DNA of 64,000 nt from Megaustenia siamemsis (taxonomy: Eukaryota; Mollusca; Gastropoda; Stylommatophora; Ariophantidae). Location: the NCBI GenBank assembly GCA_032433765.1, contig JAVIAB010000102.1, positions 8,809,521-8,873,520 on the forward strand, read 5' to 3'. Positions within the stretch are counted from its first letter, which is position 1. Each line of letters begins with the position of its first letter. Made by a program: the position numbers and the translations under genes. This document shows, piece after piece, positions 44,101 through 48,094 of the stretch. A model generated the notes under the pieces. That model did not search any database and was not told where the DNA came from. It saw only the letters and a list, made by a program, of their open reading frames with translations.

Positions 44101-47100
44101 TAAGGATATACACAGTGATCTAAACTACATGGCAACAATATGCTAATCTCAAGAAACGAAAAAAGTACACATCTTCAAAATCAATTGTTTTTGCAAGGTC
44201 ACAGGTGTGAACTAAAAGGGAAGGATTCTAAAATATGTGGAAGTGGGTACAAGAATACAGACAATTCAATCCAGAAATGCAACATTGGGTGTGGAAATTT
44301 CCAACTTAAAAAGCGCAAAGTGACAAATCTTCAAAACAGCTAGAAAAGTATGTGGAACGAAGCTAAGCATGTTGCTTCTAATATGTGCATTCCAGTGAAC
44401 TCGCCGGTACTTGGATGAAGCAAATGTAACAAAATAAATTTTATGATGAAGGTGCTACAGGAGAAGCAGATTTGTCAAAACAATGATGAAATGGATGAAT
44501 CCCACGAGGAAAAATATTTCAGAAAGTCAGTCTTCTTTGTAATATTGGATAATCTTATTGGTGGATTGACTGTTCATTTCAAAGCTGCAGCGAACATTTC
44601 TGAGAAGTTCAGCTTCCTCTGGAAGTACCTGTCAATTGCTCAAGATGAACTGAAATCAAATTCAAAATTACTGGGAGAGGAGATCAATATCCCGCTGATA
44701 TCAGTGAAGATCTTGTAAGGAGATCAGTCATTTGCCATCTGATCATCAAGCAAATTTTGGAGGGGATGCAGAGTCCATTGGAGCTACTGAACTACTTGAA
44801 AAGATATGATCTGGAAGGATTCTTTCCAAATATATGTCTCTGCCTCTGTGTTATGTTAACAATTCCTGCCACTATCACCTCTGTAGAGCGCTCATTCAGC
44901 AAACTAAAGCTGATATCAAAATTATCTAAGATCGACTATGTCACAGAGGGCGACTGGTAGATTTGGCTAGATTCAATATTGAGTCTGATCTTGCAAAACT
45001 ATTGACTTTGATGTGATACCCAATTTTGCCAGAAAAATGGCTAGGAAAGCACCTTTGTTTAACAAAATATAGATGCCATCACATCTTAACTAATAACTGT
45101 TATGAGGGATCAAGGCAAAGAAATGCAAATATATGTGGAGCTGCAGTAAAGCTAAATGCGAAGGAGAATTGAAAAAGAGAAAAGAAAAAATGGTATGATT
45201 AAAGCTTTACGTAATTCATCGTCGTCCATCAATTACATAAAGCTTTATCTATTTTTTTTTCCCATTCTAACTGTTATGAGCATGTAGTCAATCTGTATTA
45301 AATTCATTTATTTCATTGTTTTTTATCATTCGCAGAAATACTTGCCTTCTTTGTCTAAAGATAAAATATCTTTTTAATAAATTTTAAGAATGTTTGAACG
45401 TAAAAATAAATCATCATCATATGTCATGCTGGTTCAATGCAGTTACCACAAGGTATTTGGGTCAATGGGTCAGAATTTTCATTTCACATCTGCCAGAAAA
45501 AAACTGTTTGACTCTGTAGTGATTTGAACCTCCGTTAACATGATTTGCAGAATAACAAGGTTTTTTATCCACTCGCTCTGTACAAATAAAATAGAGCACT
45601 GATAGAGAACATGAGCAGAGCACTGTTGGACCACTAGAACAGAGCACTGGCATAACTGATGAAAAATGGCTAATTTCATGAAGTAGACTCTCTAATTGAT
45701 TCAGATGCTTAAAATGAGTACTGAACTCTCTATTACCTTGCTAAAGATGGCATTACAGCATTCTGAACAAGCCCATAAGTGCCCAGTTACTATCAGCAGA
45801 TATTGAAATGTGTGCTTGCCAATGGTTCTACTAGCTTACTGGTTATACACACACCTAATTTACCCTCACATTTTATTATTCCAAACTTGTTTAAGACTAT
45901 TTTCAAACTGTTCATCATCATTGAGTGCAATCTCCGCATCGAAGGTTGGCTACCATGGAGCGCCATTCCACTCTGTCTCATGCTTTTATGGTGCAGATTG
46001 TTATAGGTTGACTTGTCCATCTTTTGATGTTACTCGTCCATGTTAGTCTTGGTCTACCTCTGCCTCTTTTACATTGTATTTTCCCTTCCAATATTACTTT
46101 TAGTAGGCTGTTGTGTCTTTTAACATCCCCAAGAATTTTATTTGTCTTGTTCTAATTGTGTTTTTCCCGTGTGTTACCGGGGCTTCATTATGAGGGACAT
46201 AAAGAATAGTGACACTGTGACCTTCCAGGCATGTTGTAAGAGGCGACTAAGGAGGTTGATCGATGGCTTGACAAGCTGTCATTATAAAAAGTGTTGTTAT
46301 GGAAACAGATACATAGATTTTAGAAGCAGTGATCTCCGCAATATGTGACATTTTGGCATGCAAGGTTTCTGTTTTTGAGATTGTGGTTCTGCCCTATGTG
46401 CCGTCTTCGGCTCGAAAGGACAATAGATAGATAGAATTGTGTTTAGTAGTTCTCTTTTCATTTTTAGTTGTTTTAAAACTTCATCGTTTGTATTCTTTTC
46501 TTTCCGTCCAATTTCAAATGAGGCCAGGACATTTTCTGATTTAAATTGGCAGAAATGACTAATTGTTGGCCTTGAGTATATCTATTATCCCCACCACAGG
46601 CACAGATGAGACCAACTTATAAAGCTCTTTTGTTCTCATAAAATCACTACTTCACCATATTTAAATGCTCTCTCCACATCAAAGGTTGGCTACCATGGAG
46701 CACAATTCTTCTATGTCTCTTGCTTTTATAGTGCAGATTGTCATAGCGTGACTTATCCATCTTTTGATGTTACTTGTCCACGTTAGTCTTGGTCTGCCTC
46801 TTTTACCTTGTATTTTCCCTTCCAAGATTACTTTTGGTAGACTGCTGTTTTTTTTAACATGCCCCAAAATTATAATATCTTGTTTGAATTGTCTTTAGTA
46901 GTTCTCTTTACATTTTAGTTGTTTTAACACTTTGTTTGTTTTCTTTCCTTTCCATCCAATTCTTACTTTTCTTCTATAAATCCACATCTCAAATGCTTCA
47001 ATTCTCTGTTCTGTTTTCTTGTCTCATGTACATGTTTCTGAGCCATGCAGGAATATTGAGAAAATATAACATTTTGCTATTGTTAGTTTTAGCCCTGATG

Positions 47101-47651
47101 CTATTAGTTTTGAAGTTAGTATATTTTTCATGGCATTAAAATTACTTACCGCTACATTCTTCTACCTTTTTAGCTCCCAGTGGAGCATAGGTCTTCAACA
47201 AACACTTTCCAAGTCATTCTGTTTTTTGCCATTCTTCTAAGATCATTCCATGGCTTCCCCATCATCTTCATCTCTGCTTCTATCTGTCTTCTCCAAGAAT
47301 TCCTTGGTCTTCCTCTTTGTCTTTTCCCCTGGGGATTCCAAAAAAGGGTCTGTTGTATAATACTCTCAGTTGGCTTCCGTAGTGTGTGTCCTATCCAGCG
47401 CCATCGTACCTCAACATACCTCATTACCGCTACATTACCTCAACAATATTTGCAAGTATTTTTTTAAAGATTTCATTGTTCTATACATGACATACTACAG
47501 GTTACTTACCACTAACCTCCAGTCTACAACAGTGGGAACTAACAGAATCCTCAGTCTCAACCGGAAGGGATGCCTGTACAGTAGTCTCAGCATCAAGTTC
47601 AACTACAGCAGCAAGAAGATCATCATCATCATCAGAGTTGAAATGATCCAT
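17078..47651 (-). CDS. DDX11: DDX11/CHL1-type DNA helicase, N-terminal nine exons (partial gene)
   Basis: Exons from the N-terminus down: 47510-47651, 43693-43847, 39750-39847, 35296-35339, 33997-34060, 31483-31562, 28374-28604, 19258-19361, 17078-17161. Together they read in DDX11 order. First comes an acidic N-terminus, then FPFPFPPYEIQKDFM, then Walker A (FESPTGT joined to GKSLSLICGALKWLRDF). Next are IDWIRDFAAKKEQEE and an acidic linker with LLMVDYKSDDEN and ESHITK. Last are IYYCSRTHSQF, the SPFEDVRVISLGSRQ block and NMCINPAVRKL. DDX11 is a superfamily 2 iron-sulfur DNA helicase working in sister-chromatid cohesion and replication-fork processing in the nucleus. Splice phases agree at all eight junctions once one missing base is allowed in exons 5, 6, 8 and 9. 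The Fe-S cysteines, DEAH box and helicase domain 2 lie beyond exon 9 and are not found here. FANCJ and RTEL1 are relatives, but the order and wording fit DDX11 best. Confidence 0.93.
17361..17557 (-). mobile_element. SINE family A, tRNA head lost
   Basis: The minus-strand body and 3' tail ('cacgccaagtggcgtatagg') are present. The copy ends near 'cgtcgatcaatatcaaaccc', within the B box, so the A box is missing. It lies in intron 8 of the helicase gene. Confidence 0.85.
17570..18050. other. unassigned intronic sequence
   Basis: No shared repeat family, exon-like block or ORF recognised. Confidence 0.5.
18055..18345 (-). mobile_element. SINE-like family M, (TATC)n-tailed
   Basis: On the minus strand it ends 'gccgtcttcggctcgaaagg' followed by 'acaatag(tagatag)'. 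The body includes 'ctagtcgcctc'-type and 'aaggtcacaagtgtcac' blocks shared with 39467-39725 and 46164-46434. Length is about 270-290 bp, non-coding. Confidence 0.8.
18617..18790 (+). mobile_element. LINE family P 3' end
   Basis: The plus strand shares the 3' terminus of 28966-29245 and 35795-36100 (both minus): 'gcagacccagaataagatgg', 'gaaccagaactttgtatctc' and 'cccaaatgggtagaa'. Its last bases seed the tandem array that follows. Confidence 0.7.
18785..19025. repeat. 37-bp minisatellite, ~6.5 copies
   Basis: The unit begins 'aaaatgaagtgaagaaagaa' and ends 'attattatgtac'. It is the extreme 3' end of LINE P multiplied in tandem. Confidence 0.92.
19122..19148. repeat. (TA)n microsatellite
   Basis: About 12 TA units in intron 8. 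Confidence 0.9.
19258..19361 (-). CDS. DDX11: DDX11 exon 8
   Basis: The acceptor 'ttttttctatttcacag' precedes IYYCSRTHSQF, the helicase motif Ia of DDX11. A missing base in the T run (19329-19331 on the plus strand) breaks the frame. Downstream it reads QFIKEIIKSPFEDV and then RVISLGSRQ. The donor GTAAGT is canonical. With one base restored the exon is 35 codons, phase 0 to 0. Confidence 0.92.
19446..19915. other. unassigned sequence in helicase intron 7
   Basis: Pyrimidine-rich on the plus strand. One phrase, 'cctgaaatattgtctatatc', resembles 1030-1055 and may mark a decayed element. No gene seen. Confidence 0.4.
19925..20352 (+). repeat. dispersed repeat family B, longest copy
   Basis: Starts 'ggttatggaaggccccgtat' and ends 'caccatattgcctggaagtt'. 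Conceptual translation of the first 200 bp in several copies gives a similar basic peptide (YHCKRIKIHN ... HAKRHKAKPHRK), hinting at an old ORF. I do not recognise it. Confidence 0.72.
20628..21312 (+). mobile_element. LINE family N 3' end
   Basis: It contains MSFRSLEKLWKSKLLSTNTK, ACESWKTTRDIET and RKILSIVWNEFKPNEEIREI. This is the post-RT C-terminus of family N, with the polymerase core missing. The ORF stops at 'aagaaaagatga', a CGA-to-TGA change relative to the 51.5-kb copy. The 3' tail is 'ggctcgaaaggtcaatagat' plus (AGAT)n. Confidence 0.82.
21313..22563. repeat. 15-bp minisatellite, ~83 copies (1.25 kb)
   Basis: The unit is caagaagacagagac, with c/t alternation at one site making 30- to 60-bp higher-order periods. 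All strands stay open because 15 is a multiple of three: (DQEDR)n on plus, (LLGLC)n and (VSVFL)n on minus. It starts immediately after the (AGAT)n tail of the LINE N copy. The long ORFs have no other protein sequence and are not genes. Confidence 0.95.
22600..23295. other. intronic sequence with a short GTTTAGTTTAGGTGCA array
   Basis: Four copies of a 16-bp unit lie at 22777-22835. The rest is unassigned. Confidence 0.6.
23310..23550 (-). mobile_element. LINE family L 3' fragment with 12-bp TSD
   Basis: A 241-bp copy from 'catcatcattgagtgccg' to the cut at 'tgtcttgtaaaaaacaa'. Direct repeats aaacttatgtat lie at 23298-23309 and 23551-23562. Confidence 0.88.
23721..24001 (+). mobile_element. 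LINE family L 3' fragment with 11-bp TSD
   Basis: A 281-bp copy in the opposite orientation. Direct repeats atcaaattatc lie at 23710-23720 and 24002-24012. It is an independent insertion from the neighbour at 23310. Confidence 0.88.
24155..25560 (-). mobile_element. LINE family N, long copy with RT core, interrupted
   Basis: The minus strand encodes LEDLDFADNIVLISSEITTM, where the FADD catalytic box has become FADN, then INHEKTKVMKSLIPTDDKI. Upstream, near 25190-25460, are the fragments equivalent to NFIKFKKAFDSIHRDSLWK. The 3' tail is 'ggctcaaaaggtcaatagat'. A foreign 370-bp block at 24743-25110 splits it between the 'ccccagtttcta' sites. It is inactive. Confidence 0.82.
24743..25110. mobile_element. 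GC-rich insertion inside LINE N (possible SINE)
   Basis: It begins 'gggggagcttaagcgcctgc', contains 'gcagggccggcgcaccatca', and ends in a (CAAGAA)n-like run. It is flanked by 'cccagtttcta' (left) and 'cccagttcta' (right), which looks like a target duplication with one base lost. Its GC content stands out against the AT-rich background. I found no second copy in the window. Confidence 0.6.
25721..25975 (+). mobile_element. SINE family A, near full length
   Basis: Head 'gggagccacgatagctcagt', B box 'ggttcgatcccaacc' and full body to 'cttggcgtgacaggggctct'. It abuts LINE F at 25985. No clear target duplication could be read. Confidence 0.9.
25985..26305 (-). mobile_element. LINE family F 3'-end fragment
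   Basis: The minus strand matches F from about 'agaaatgtggttttacagaa' to 'actgtcgagatcgaaagtt'. The last ~50 bp of the usual 3' end are missing, as though the SINE junction removed them. Confidence 0.75.
26340..26725 (-). mobile_element. tRNA-derived SINE family T
   Basis: On the minus strand the first 73 nt begin 'ggggactggttggtctcaag' and end '...caaatcccggctcccc'. They have A-box-like (tggttggtctcaagg) and B-box-like (gagttcaaatccc) elements and a largely pairing acceptor end (GGGG with CCCC). The T stem pairs poorly, so this is a SINE head rather than a functional tRNA. About 300 bp of unrelated body follow. Only one copy is seen. Confidence 0.6.
27069..27818. repeat. 50-bp minisatellite, ~15 copies
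   Basis: The unit is 'aacaatcaacatttgagatg', 'aagttccagtggtgaagtgg', 'ttagtatata'. Copies are almost identical; one has lost a T, one has c to t, and the last is truncated. The segment 'ggtgaagtggttagtata' resembles a tRNA 5' half including an A box. Confidence 0.95.
27873..28121 (+). mobile_element. SINE family A, full length, with 11-bp TSD
   Basis: Head 'ggggagccgcgatagctcag', B box 'gggttcgatcccaaccgacg', tail 'cttggcgtgacgggggtact'. It is flanked by ctatattattg at 27862-27872 and 28122-28132. The surrounding sequence is itself an 18-bp repeat of similar wording, so the duplication could partly reflect the array. Confidence 0.9.
28133..28245. repeat. 18-bp repeat (tctatattaatgactagc)n
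   Basis: About six degenerate copies right of the SINE and one or two left of it (27845-27872). The SINE therefore landed in this array. Confidence 0.85.
28374..28604 (-). CDS. DDX11: DDX11 exon 7
   Basis: 231 bp, 77 codons, intact. The acceptor 'ctttctccgttccag' is followed by RKFKQDTDFDDLML, then the charged helix IEEMAALEKDLSE, then LLMVDYKSDDENDGGG and VVDEESEESHITK. The donor is GTAAGA. The wording LLMVDYKSDDE...EESHITK aligns with the DDX11 segment LVLAEYESDEE...EEEHITK just before motif Ia. That makes it the clearest diagnostic exon for DDX11 as opposed to FANCJ or RTEL1. Phase 0 on both sides. Confidence 0.95.
28765..28950 (+). repeat. dispersed repeat family B, partial
   Basis: Collinear with 19930-20125. 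The ORF of 61 codons here (ending VPIIAVSAHAKRHTAKPHRK) is the best preserved reading frame of the family. Confidence 0.7.
28966..29245 (-). mobile_element. LINE family P 3' end
   Basis: Shares 'cacttcctcttatacccatt' and 'gggagatacaaagttctggt' with 35800-35880 and, inverted, with 18617-18790. Coding frames are decayed. Confidence 0.7.
29250..29895. other. unassigned sequence in helicase intron 6
   Basis: No recognised repeat or exon. An ORF of 60 codons at 29718-29900 has no support. Confidence 0.5.
29900..29998 (+). repeat. family B, 5' fragment
   Basis: About 100 bp from 'ggctatggaaggcctcggta' to 'gaattactatcttatctcta'. Confidence 0.65.
30240..30605 (+). mobile_element. LINE family H fragment, open frame
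   Basis: The plus-strand open frame starts MYVPGRAGVEGNDRVDRLPG, a damaged version of VPGHAGVRGNERADRLA. It continues 119 codons to a C-rich end (EQLWVCPEYCDDDPNLT). The histidine, glutamate and alanine of the RNase H motif are altered (HAG to RAG, NERAD to NDRVD), so nuclease function would be lost. Confidence 0.7.
31130..31392 (-). mobile_element. LINE family J 3' end
   Basis: Matches 49995-50253 on the minus strand. The terminus is 'ccggtatggcatatgatgat'. Non-coding remnant in helicase intron 6. Confidence 0.78.
31483..31562 (-). CDS. DDX11: DDX11 exon 6, with a GC donor
   Basis: The acceptor 'tatttctccag' precedes SEQLHIEQREAKLK. One base is missing in a GG pair (plus strand about 31521). 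Downstream it reads ELQNSDPSNRKRK. The exon ends AAG followed by GCAAGA, the consensus form of a GC-AG intron. Only this boundary joins in phase 0 to exon 7 (RKFKQD). Restored length is 81 bp, 27 codons. The sequence corresponds to the basic coiled-coil-like stretch between the N-terminal part and the acidic linker of DDX11. Confidence 0.85.
31858..31955 (-). mobile_element. LINE family N 3' tail
   Basis: (CCAT)n and (CTAT)n, then 'cgagccgtagctggcccata' and 'gggcatagacccagatactc'. Fewer than 100 bp of the LINE were copied. Confidence 0.75.
32113..32515 (-). mobile_element. LINE family H fragment
   Basis: The minus-strand frame starts near 'ccctggacatagcgggagtg' with AGVRGNERADRLASCAVVED, then DIINALRDVGRAQDFDKH. 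Very similar to 9047-9420. The polymerase core is absent. Confidence 0.75.
32608..33588 (+). mobile_element. LINE family N, partial RT and C-terminus
   Basis: It begins inside RT motif B ('ggttaaacaaggatgtattt', VKQGCILSPLLFGIVMDF). It includes LEDLDFADDIVLISSQITTM with an intact FADD, and runs to LISSVIKKR. The ORF stops at 'aagaaaagatga', where the 51.5-kb copy has CGA. The region after the stop is still readable (RGRPRETLRRTLMREARAAG). The tail is 'ggctcgaaaggtcaatagat' with (AGAT)n. Confidence 0.85.
33590..33945 (+). mobile_element. LINE family I 3' end
   Basis: Broken frames read NKCLGRISNITWKEY, SFIRRRK and GKRKQGRPRESLHRT. It is similar in layout to N but a distinct family. It ends near 'tgtttggtccaagaggagaa' and directly follows the N tail. 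Confidence 0.7.
33997..34060 (-). CDS. DDX11: DDX11 exon 5
   Basis: The acceptor 'ctattttttccacag' precedes (E)IDWIRDFAAKKEQEEK, equivalent to the WVTQFVQKKEER segment of vertebrate DDX11. One A is missing from the A run after EEK (plus strand about 34012), creating a false stop. With it the exon reads MTKLK to the GTTAGT donor. 64 bp here, 65 expected. Confidence 0.9.
34330..34690 (-). mobile_element. probable LINE post-RT relic
   Basis: The minus-strand ORF (GKIGTLQYNLLPNVVLPMPD then NIEVECVRRMVG) has the general form of the LINE region after the RT thumb. The assignment is weak. Confidence 0.4.
34690..34895 (+). mobile_element. LINE family H 3' end
   Basis: Encodes MGTARNKKLSVRVRRLINQN-like and ends 'gacccgcaaataactcaata'. 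It abuts the (CTAT)n tail of an oppositely oriented LINE N, so two 3' ends face each other. Confidence 0.7.
34896..35225 (-). mobile_element. LINE family N 3' end
   Basis: Minus-strand reading MRRGNNRIARQALMWETTGK, RKRGRPRETLRRTLMREARG, then the 3' tail 'ggctcgaaaggtcgatagat'. The frame is open for 86 codons. Confidence 0.82.
35296..35339 (-). CDS. DDX11: DDX11 exon 4, 44-bp microexon
   Basis: The acceptor 'gtatttctctctag' and donor GTAATT bound 44 bp reading (S)SGNGNLETPFKAEE(E). It is found only because its phases bridge exon 3 (ending in phase 2) and exon 5 (starting after one base). The product is a linker between the Walker A helix and the IDWIRDF block. Confidence 0.85.
35460..35770 (+). 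mobile_element. tRNA-derived SINE family O
   Basis: The first ~75 bp begin 'gggcctcggtggcctagttg', A-box-like, and include 'catgttcaattcccgc', B-box-like. The body includes 'agatgggtaccagggtagta' and 'aagcgacactatccagaagt'. It ends near 'cgtactttacctttacccct'. Single copy in this window. Confidence 0.65.
35795..36100 (-). mobile_element. LINE family P 3' end
   Basis: Minus-strand ORF of 63 codons: NYIQRQQIKWFDHLERMARD then GRPRVRQTDN. Typical LINE C-terminal wording (KWFGHLxRM...GRPRxRW). Follows a (CT)n tract at 35785-35800. Confidence 0.72.
36105..36640. other. unassigned sequence in helicase intron 3
   Basis: No recognised family. It contains an ATTCT run (36340-36360) and a C-rich patch at 36590-36603. 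Confidence 0.5.
36645..37070 (-). mobile_element. LINE family N 3' end
   Basis: The tail is 'ggctcaaaagatcaataga', then the N C-terminus to 'aaatgtctaaggaaaatact' on the minus strand. Decayed frames. Confidence 0.78.
37220..37380 (+). repeat. dispersed repeat family C
   Basis: Collinear with 1190-1350 ('ggcccttttcgtcttgttag ... cacagaatgaacaagtcagg'). Confidence 0.65.
37437..38118. repeat. 45-bp minisatellite, ~15 copies
   Basis: The unit is 'aaagtgaacataggttgcaa', 'taaactactgacattatagt', 'aatgg'. The 45-bp period keeps minus frames open (FHYYNVSSLLQPMFT repeated). The left half carries 'cataggttg' and the right half 'cattggttg', so the array has two sub-blocks. Not a gene. Confidence 0.95.
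38120..38410 (-). mobile_element. LINE family V 3' end
   Basis: Minus-strand frame reads SMSGLAKIILRGIVKAGRQR, GRQSKRWEDNSKEWADLDFS, then WRWLLKSVIGAPTIL. The pattern GRRRGRQKKRWEDNI...W..LDF is common in LINE C-termini. It is partly fused to the 45-bp array on its left. Confidence 0.6.
38488..38815. repeat. 38-bp minisatellite, ~8.5 copies
   Basis: The unit is 'caagtatcaacaactaacag' plus 'acagaagttgaaatgact'. The rightmost copies diverge. Confidence 0.93.
38968..39725 (-). mobile_element. SINE-like family M, split by LINE J
   Basis: The (TATC)n end is at 38968-38984 and the rest at 39467-39725. The two parts join at the duplicated site attgtccttt. The body matches 46164-46434 with several substitutions. 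Confidence 0.85.
38995..39466 (+). mobile_element. LINE family J 3' end inserted in SINE M, 10-bp TSD
   Basis: A 472-bp copy with the J C-terminus (LTHGSESWTVDKQMKRRLEA then EMGFLRRMLKVP) and 3' end 'ggtatggcacatgatgatg'. Target duplications attgtccttt lie at 38985-38994 and 39467-39476. Confidence 0.9.
39750..39847 (-). CDS. DDX11: DDX11 exon 3 (completes Walker A)
   Basis: The acceptor 'catttcccctag' precedes GKSLSLICGALKWLRDFQAK and then QKHELEELMNNP. With exon 2 this gives PTGTGKS, the ATP-binding P-loop (motif I). The helix SLICGALKWLRDF is almost word for word that of vertebrate DDX11 (SLICGALSWLRDF). 98 bp, intact, leaving phase 2 at the GTAATT donor. Confidence 0.96.
39985..40230 (+). 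mobile_element. candidate SINE family U
   Basis: The left end 'cggcctcaggttacgaaagg' and 'gtttcaaggcccacc' is B-box-like. The downstream core 'tgttaaagaacccttggcaa' resembles a 'ttaaagaaccc' segment widely seen in molluscan SINEs. Only one copy is seen, so this is tentative. Confidence 0.45.
40360..40605 (-). mobile_element. SINE family A, full length
   Basis: Minus strand from the tRNA head (near 40605; head and B box somewhat mutated) to 'gtggcgtaatggggctcttt'. The sequence just left (40305-40345) resembles the end of LINE H. agttgtt occurs at both sides (40344-40350 and 40605-40611). Confidence 0.88.
40655..41445. repeat. 39-bp minisatellite with higher-order duplication, ~20 copies
   Basis: The unit is 'gatccattccagacagactt' plus 'aacagaccatcactttgaa'. 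An irregular block containing 'ccagacaaccagtcagattt' appears twice, at about 41030 and 41272, 242 bp apart with the same neighbours. That shows a segmental duplication within the array. Confidence 0.93.
41570..41810 (-). mobile_element. LINE family F 3' end
   Basis: From the terminus equivalent to 'ccggtacttgatgatgatg' through the SLREWLGRRSTTE region. It abuts family K. Confidence 0.8.
41829..42050 (+). repeat. dispersed repeat family K, longer copy
   Basis: Collinear with 14870-14995, then continues 'gcctacctgcaaggcagcag'. Two 'caaggcag' phrases 60 bp apart suggest an internal duplication. Confidence 0.6.
42328..43681 (-). mobile_element. mariner-like DNA transposon, near full length
   Basis: The ends are 'cagggtgtttttaaagtcgc' on the left and, read inward from the right, 'tagggtgtctctttaatgac'. 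These imperfect inverted repeats sit next to TA on both sides, as expected for Tc1/mariner insertion. Length is 1354 bp. The right end lies 11 bp from the 5' splice site of helicase exon 2. The encoded transposase is at 42429-43539. Confidence 0.88.
42429..43539 (-). pseudogene. mariner-like transposase, two frameshifts
   Basis: This would be 370 residues. The N-terminal helix-turn-helix part reads MVLTIEERVFIMEHVFRNGG, then GRPS, SIRKLAQQVHKSSSTVHRVL. The catalytic core has three acidic sites: FFTDEAWFHLSG, WFQQDGATAHTA and PDLTPPDYYLWG. About 38 residues separate the last two acids. One base is missing near 43404 (AATTTA became AATTA) and one near 42985 (CAGGTG became CAGTG). Both are homopolymer losses, and adding them gives exactly 371 codons with the stop. 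The three acids and the YYLWG box are intact, so this copy may be recent. Superfamily is clear; the exact clade is not. Confidence 0.85.
43693..43847 (-). CDS. DDX11: DDX11 exon 2
   Basis: The acceptor 'atttatatttacag' precedes (G)VNSGNFQTQLPIPDS, then FPFPFPPYEIQKDFMKNLYS and MGKIGIFESPTGT. The FPFPF.PY.IQ.DFM motif is the Q-motif region that opens DDX11 family helicases, and FESPTGT starts the P-loop. 155 bp with no frameshift. The donor is GTAAGT. The intron reads only 11 bases of host sequence before the mariner end. Confidence 0.97.
43985..44085 (-). repeat. family E, inverted copy
   Basis: On the minus strand it reads 'ctgaaggcctacgtggccga' and 'aacgtcgttcgacttttg', matching 11735-11770, then 'cctacgtaaagctgtt'. 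GGCC...GGCC inside the core can form a 4-bp stem with a 5-nt loop. Confidence 0.55.
44140..45073 (+). pseudogene. hAT-superfamily transposase remnant (C-terminal part)
   Basis: Broken frames read YFRKSVFFVILDNLIGGLTV, then FKAAANISEKFSFLWKYLS, LELLNYLKRYDLEGFFPNIC, and the hAT dimerisation motif LTIPATITSVERSFSKLKLI. The last part, after 44940, reads DLARFNIESDLAK and then FARKMARKAPLFNK. This arrangement is that of hAT transposases of the ZMYM1-like/DUF4371 type. At least three frameshifts or stops are present and no terminal repeats were identified. It lies in intron 1 of the helicase gene, in the opposite orientation. Confidence 0.82.
45270..45900. other. unassigned sequence in helicase intron 1
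   Basis: Contains a small near-repeat 'agagcactg' at 45595, 45616 and 45640. No exon or known family. Confidence 0.5.
45911..46520 (-). mobile_element. LINE family L 3' end, split by SINE M
   Basis: L sequence at 45911-46163 continues at 46435-46520 after the M insertion. Wording follows 50541-50830. Confidence 0.85.
46164..46434 (+). mobile_element. SINE-like family M, 271 bp, with 10-bp TSD
   Basis: The best copy of the family, running 'tcccgtgtgttaccggggct' to 'ctcgaaaggacaatagatag' plus 'atag'. Target duplications aattgtgttt lie at 46154-46163 and 46435-46444 inside LINE L. No clear A or B box, so its Pol III origin is uncertain. Its last ~45 bp match the 3' end of LINE N. Confidence 0.88.
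46668..47140 (-). mobile_element. LINE family L 3' end
   Basis: Minus-strand wording SLPKVILEGKIQGKRGRPRL then TWTSNIKRW. The last ~15 bp of the 3' end are missing. Confidence 0.82.
47165..47430 (-). mobile_element. LINE family Q C-terminal fragment
   Basis: Open for 84 codons on minus: VRWRWIGHTLRKPTESIIQQ, NPQGKRQRGRPRNSWRRQIE, then EDLCSTGS. Typical non-LTR C-terminus. It sits 80 bp from helicase exon 1. A second copy is at 48095-48330. Confidence 0.82.
47510..47651 (-). CDS. DDX11: DDX11 exon 1 (first coding exon)
   Basis: Starts MDHFNSDDDDDLLAAVVELD and ends CCRLEVS(G) at a strong GTAAGT donor. The leftover base plus GT from exon 2 gives a glycine codon, so the join is in phase. The start is chosen because it is the first in-frame ATG after a possible acceptor (ctctaatagcag, 47653-47655). 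The frame stays open further upstream, to 47690. The acidic 47-residue head is not like the short N-terminus of vertebrate DDX11, so membership rests on phase and distance. Confidence 0.7.
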
Positions 47652-47689
47652 TCTGCTATTAGAGTAAAATTTAAATGTTATGACGGACA

Positions 47690-48005
47690 TTTCACAAAGT
47701 GAAGGTTTAACAAAGACATTTCACAGAGTGAAGGTTTAACAACGACATTTCACAGAGTGAAGGTTAACAAAGACATTTCACAGAGTGAAGGTTTTACAAA
47801 GACATTTCACTGAATGAAGGTTTAACAAAGACATTTCACAGAGTGAAGGTTTAACAAAGACATTTCACAAAGTGAAGGTTTAACAAAGACATTTCACAAA
47901 GTGAAGGTTTAACAAAGACATTTCACAGAAAGAAGGATTAACAAAGACATTTCACAGAGTGAAGGTTTAACAAAGACATTTCACAGAGTGAAGGTTTAAC
48001 AACAT
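47690..48005. repeat. 29-bp minisatellite, ~11 copies
   Basis: The unit is 'gaaggtttaacaaagacatt' plus 'tcacagagt'. It starts only 40 bp upstream of the helicase start codon. Confidence 0.94.
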
Positions 48006-48094
48006 ATCACTTCATTATTTTTTTTTATTAAAGTGCTATTTGTGCCAGAAGTAAATTCATAGCACTCTGGGCATATGAGAGAAATGACCTCCTC

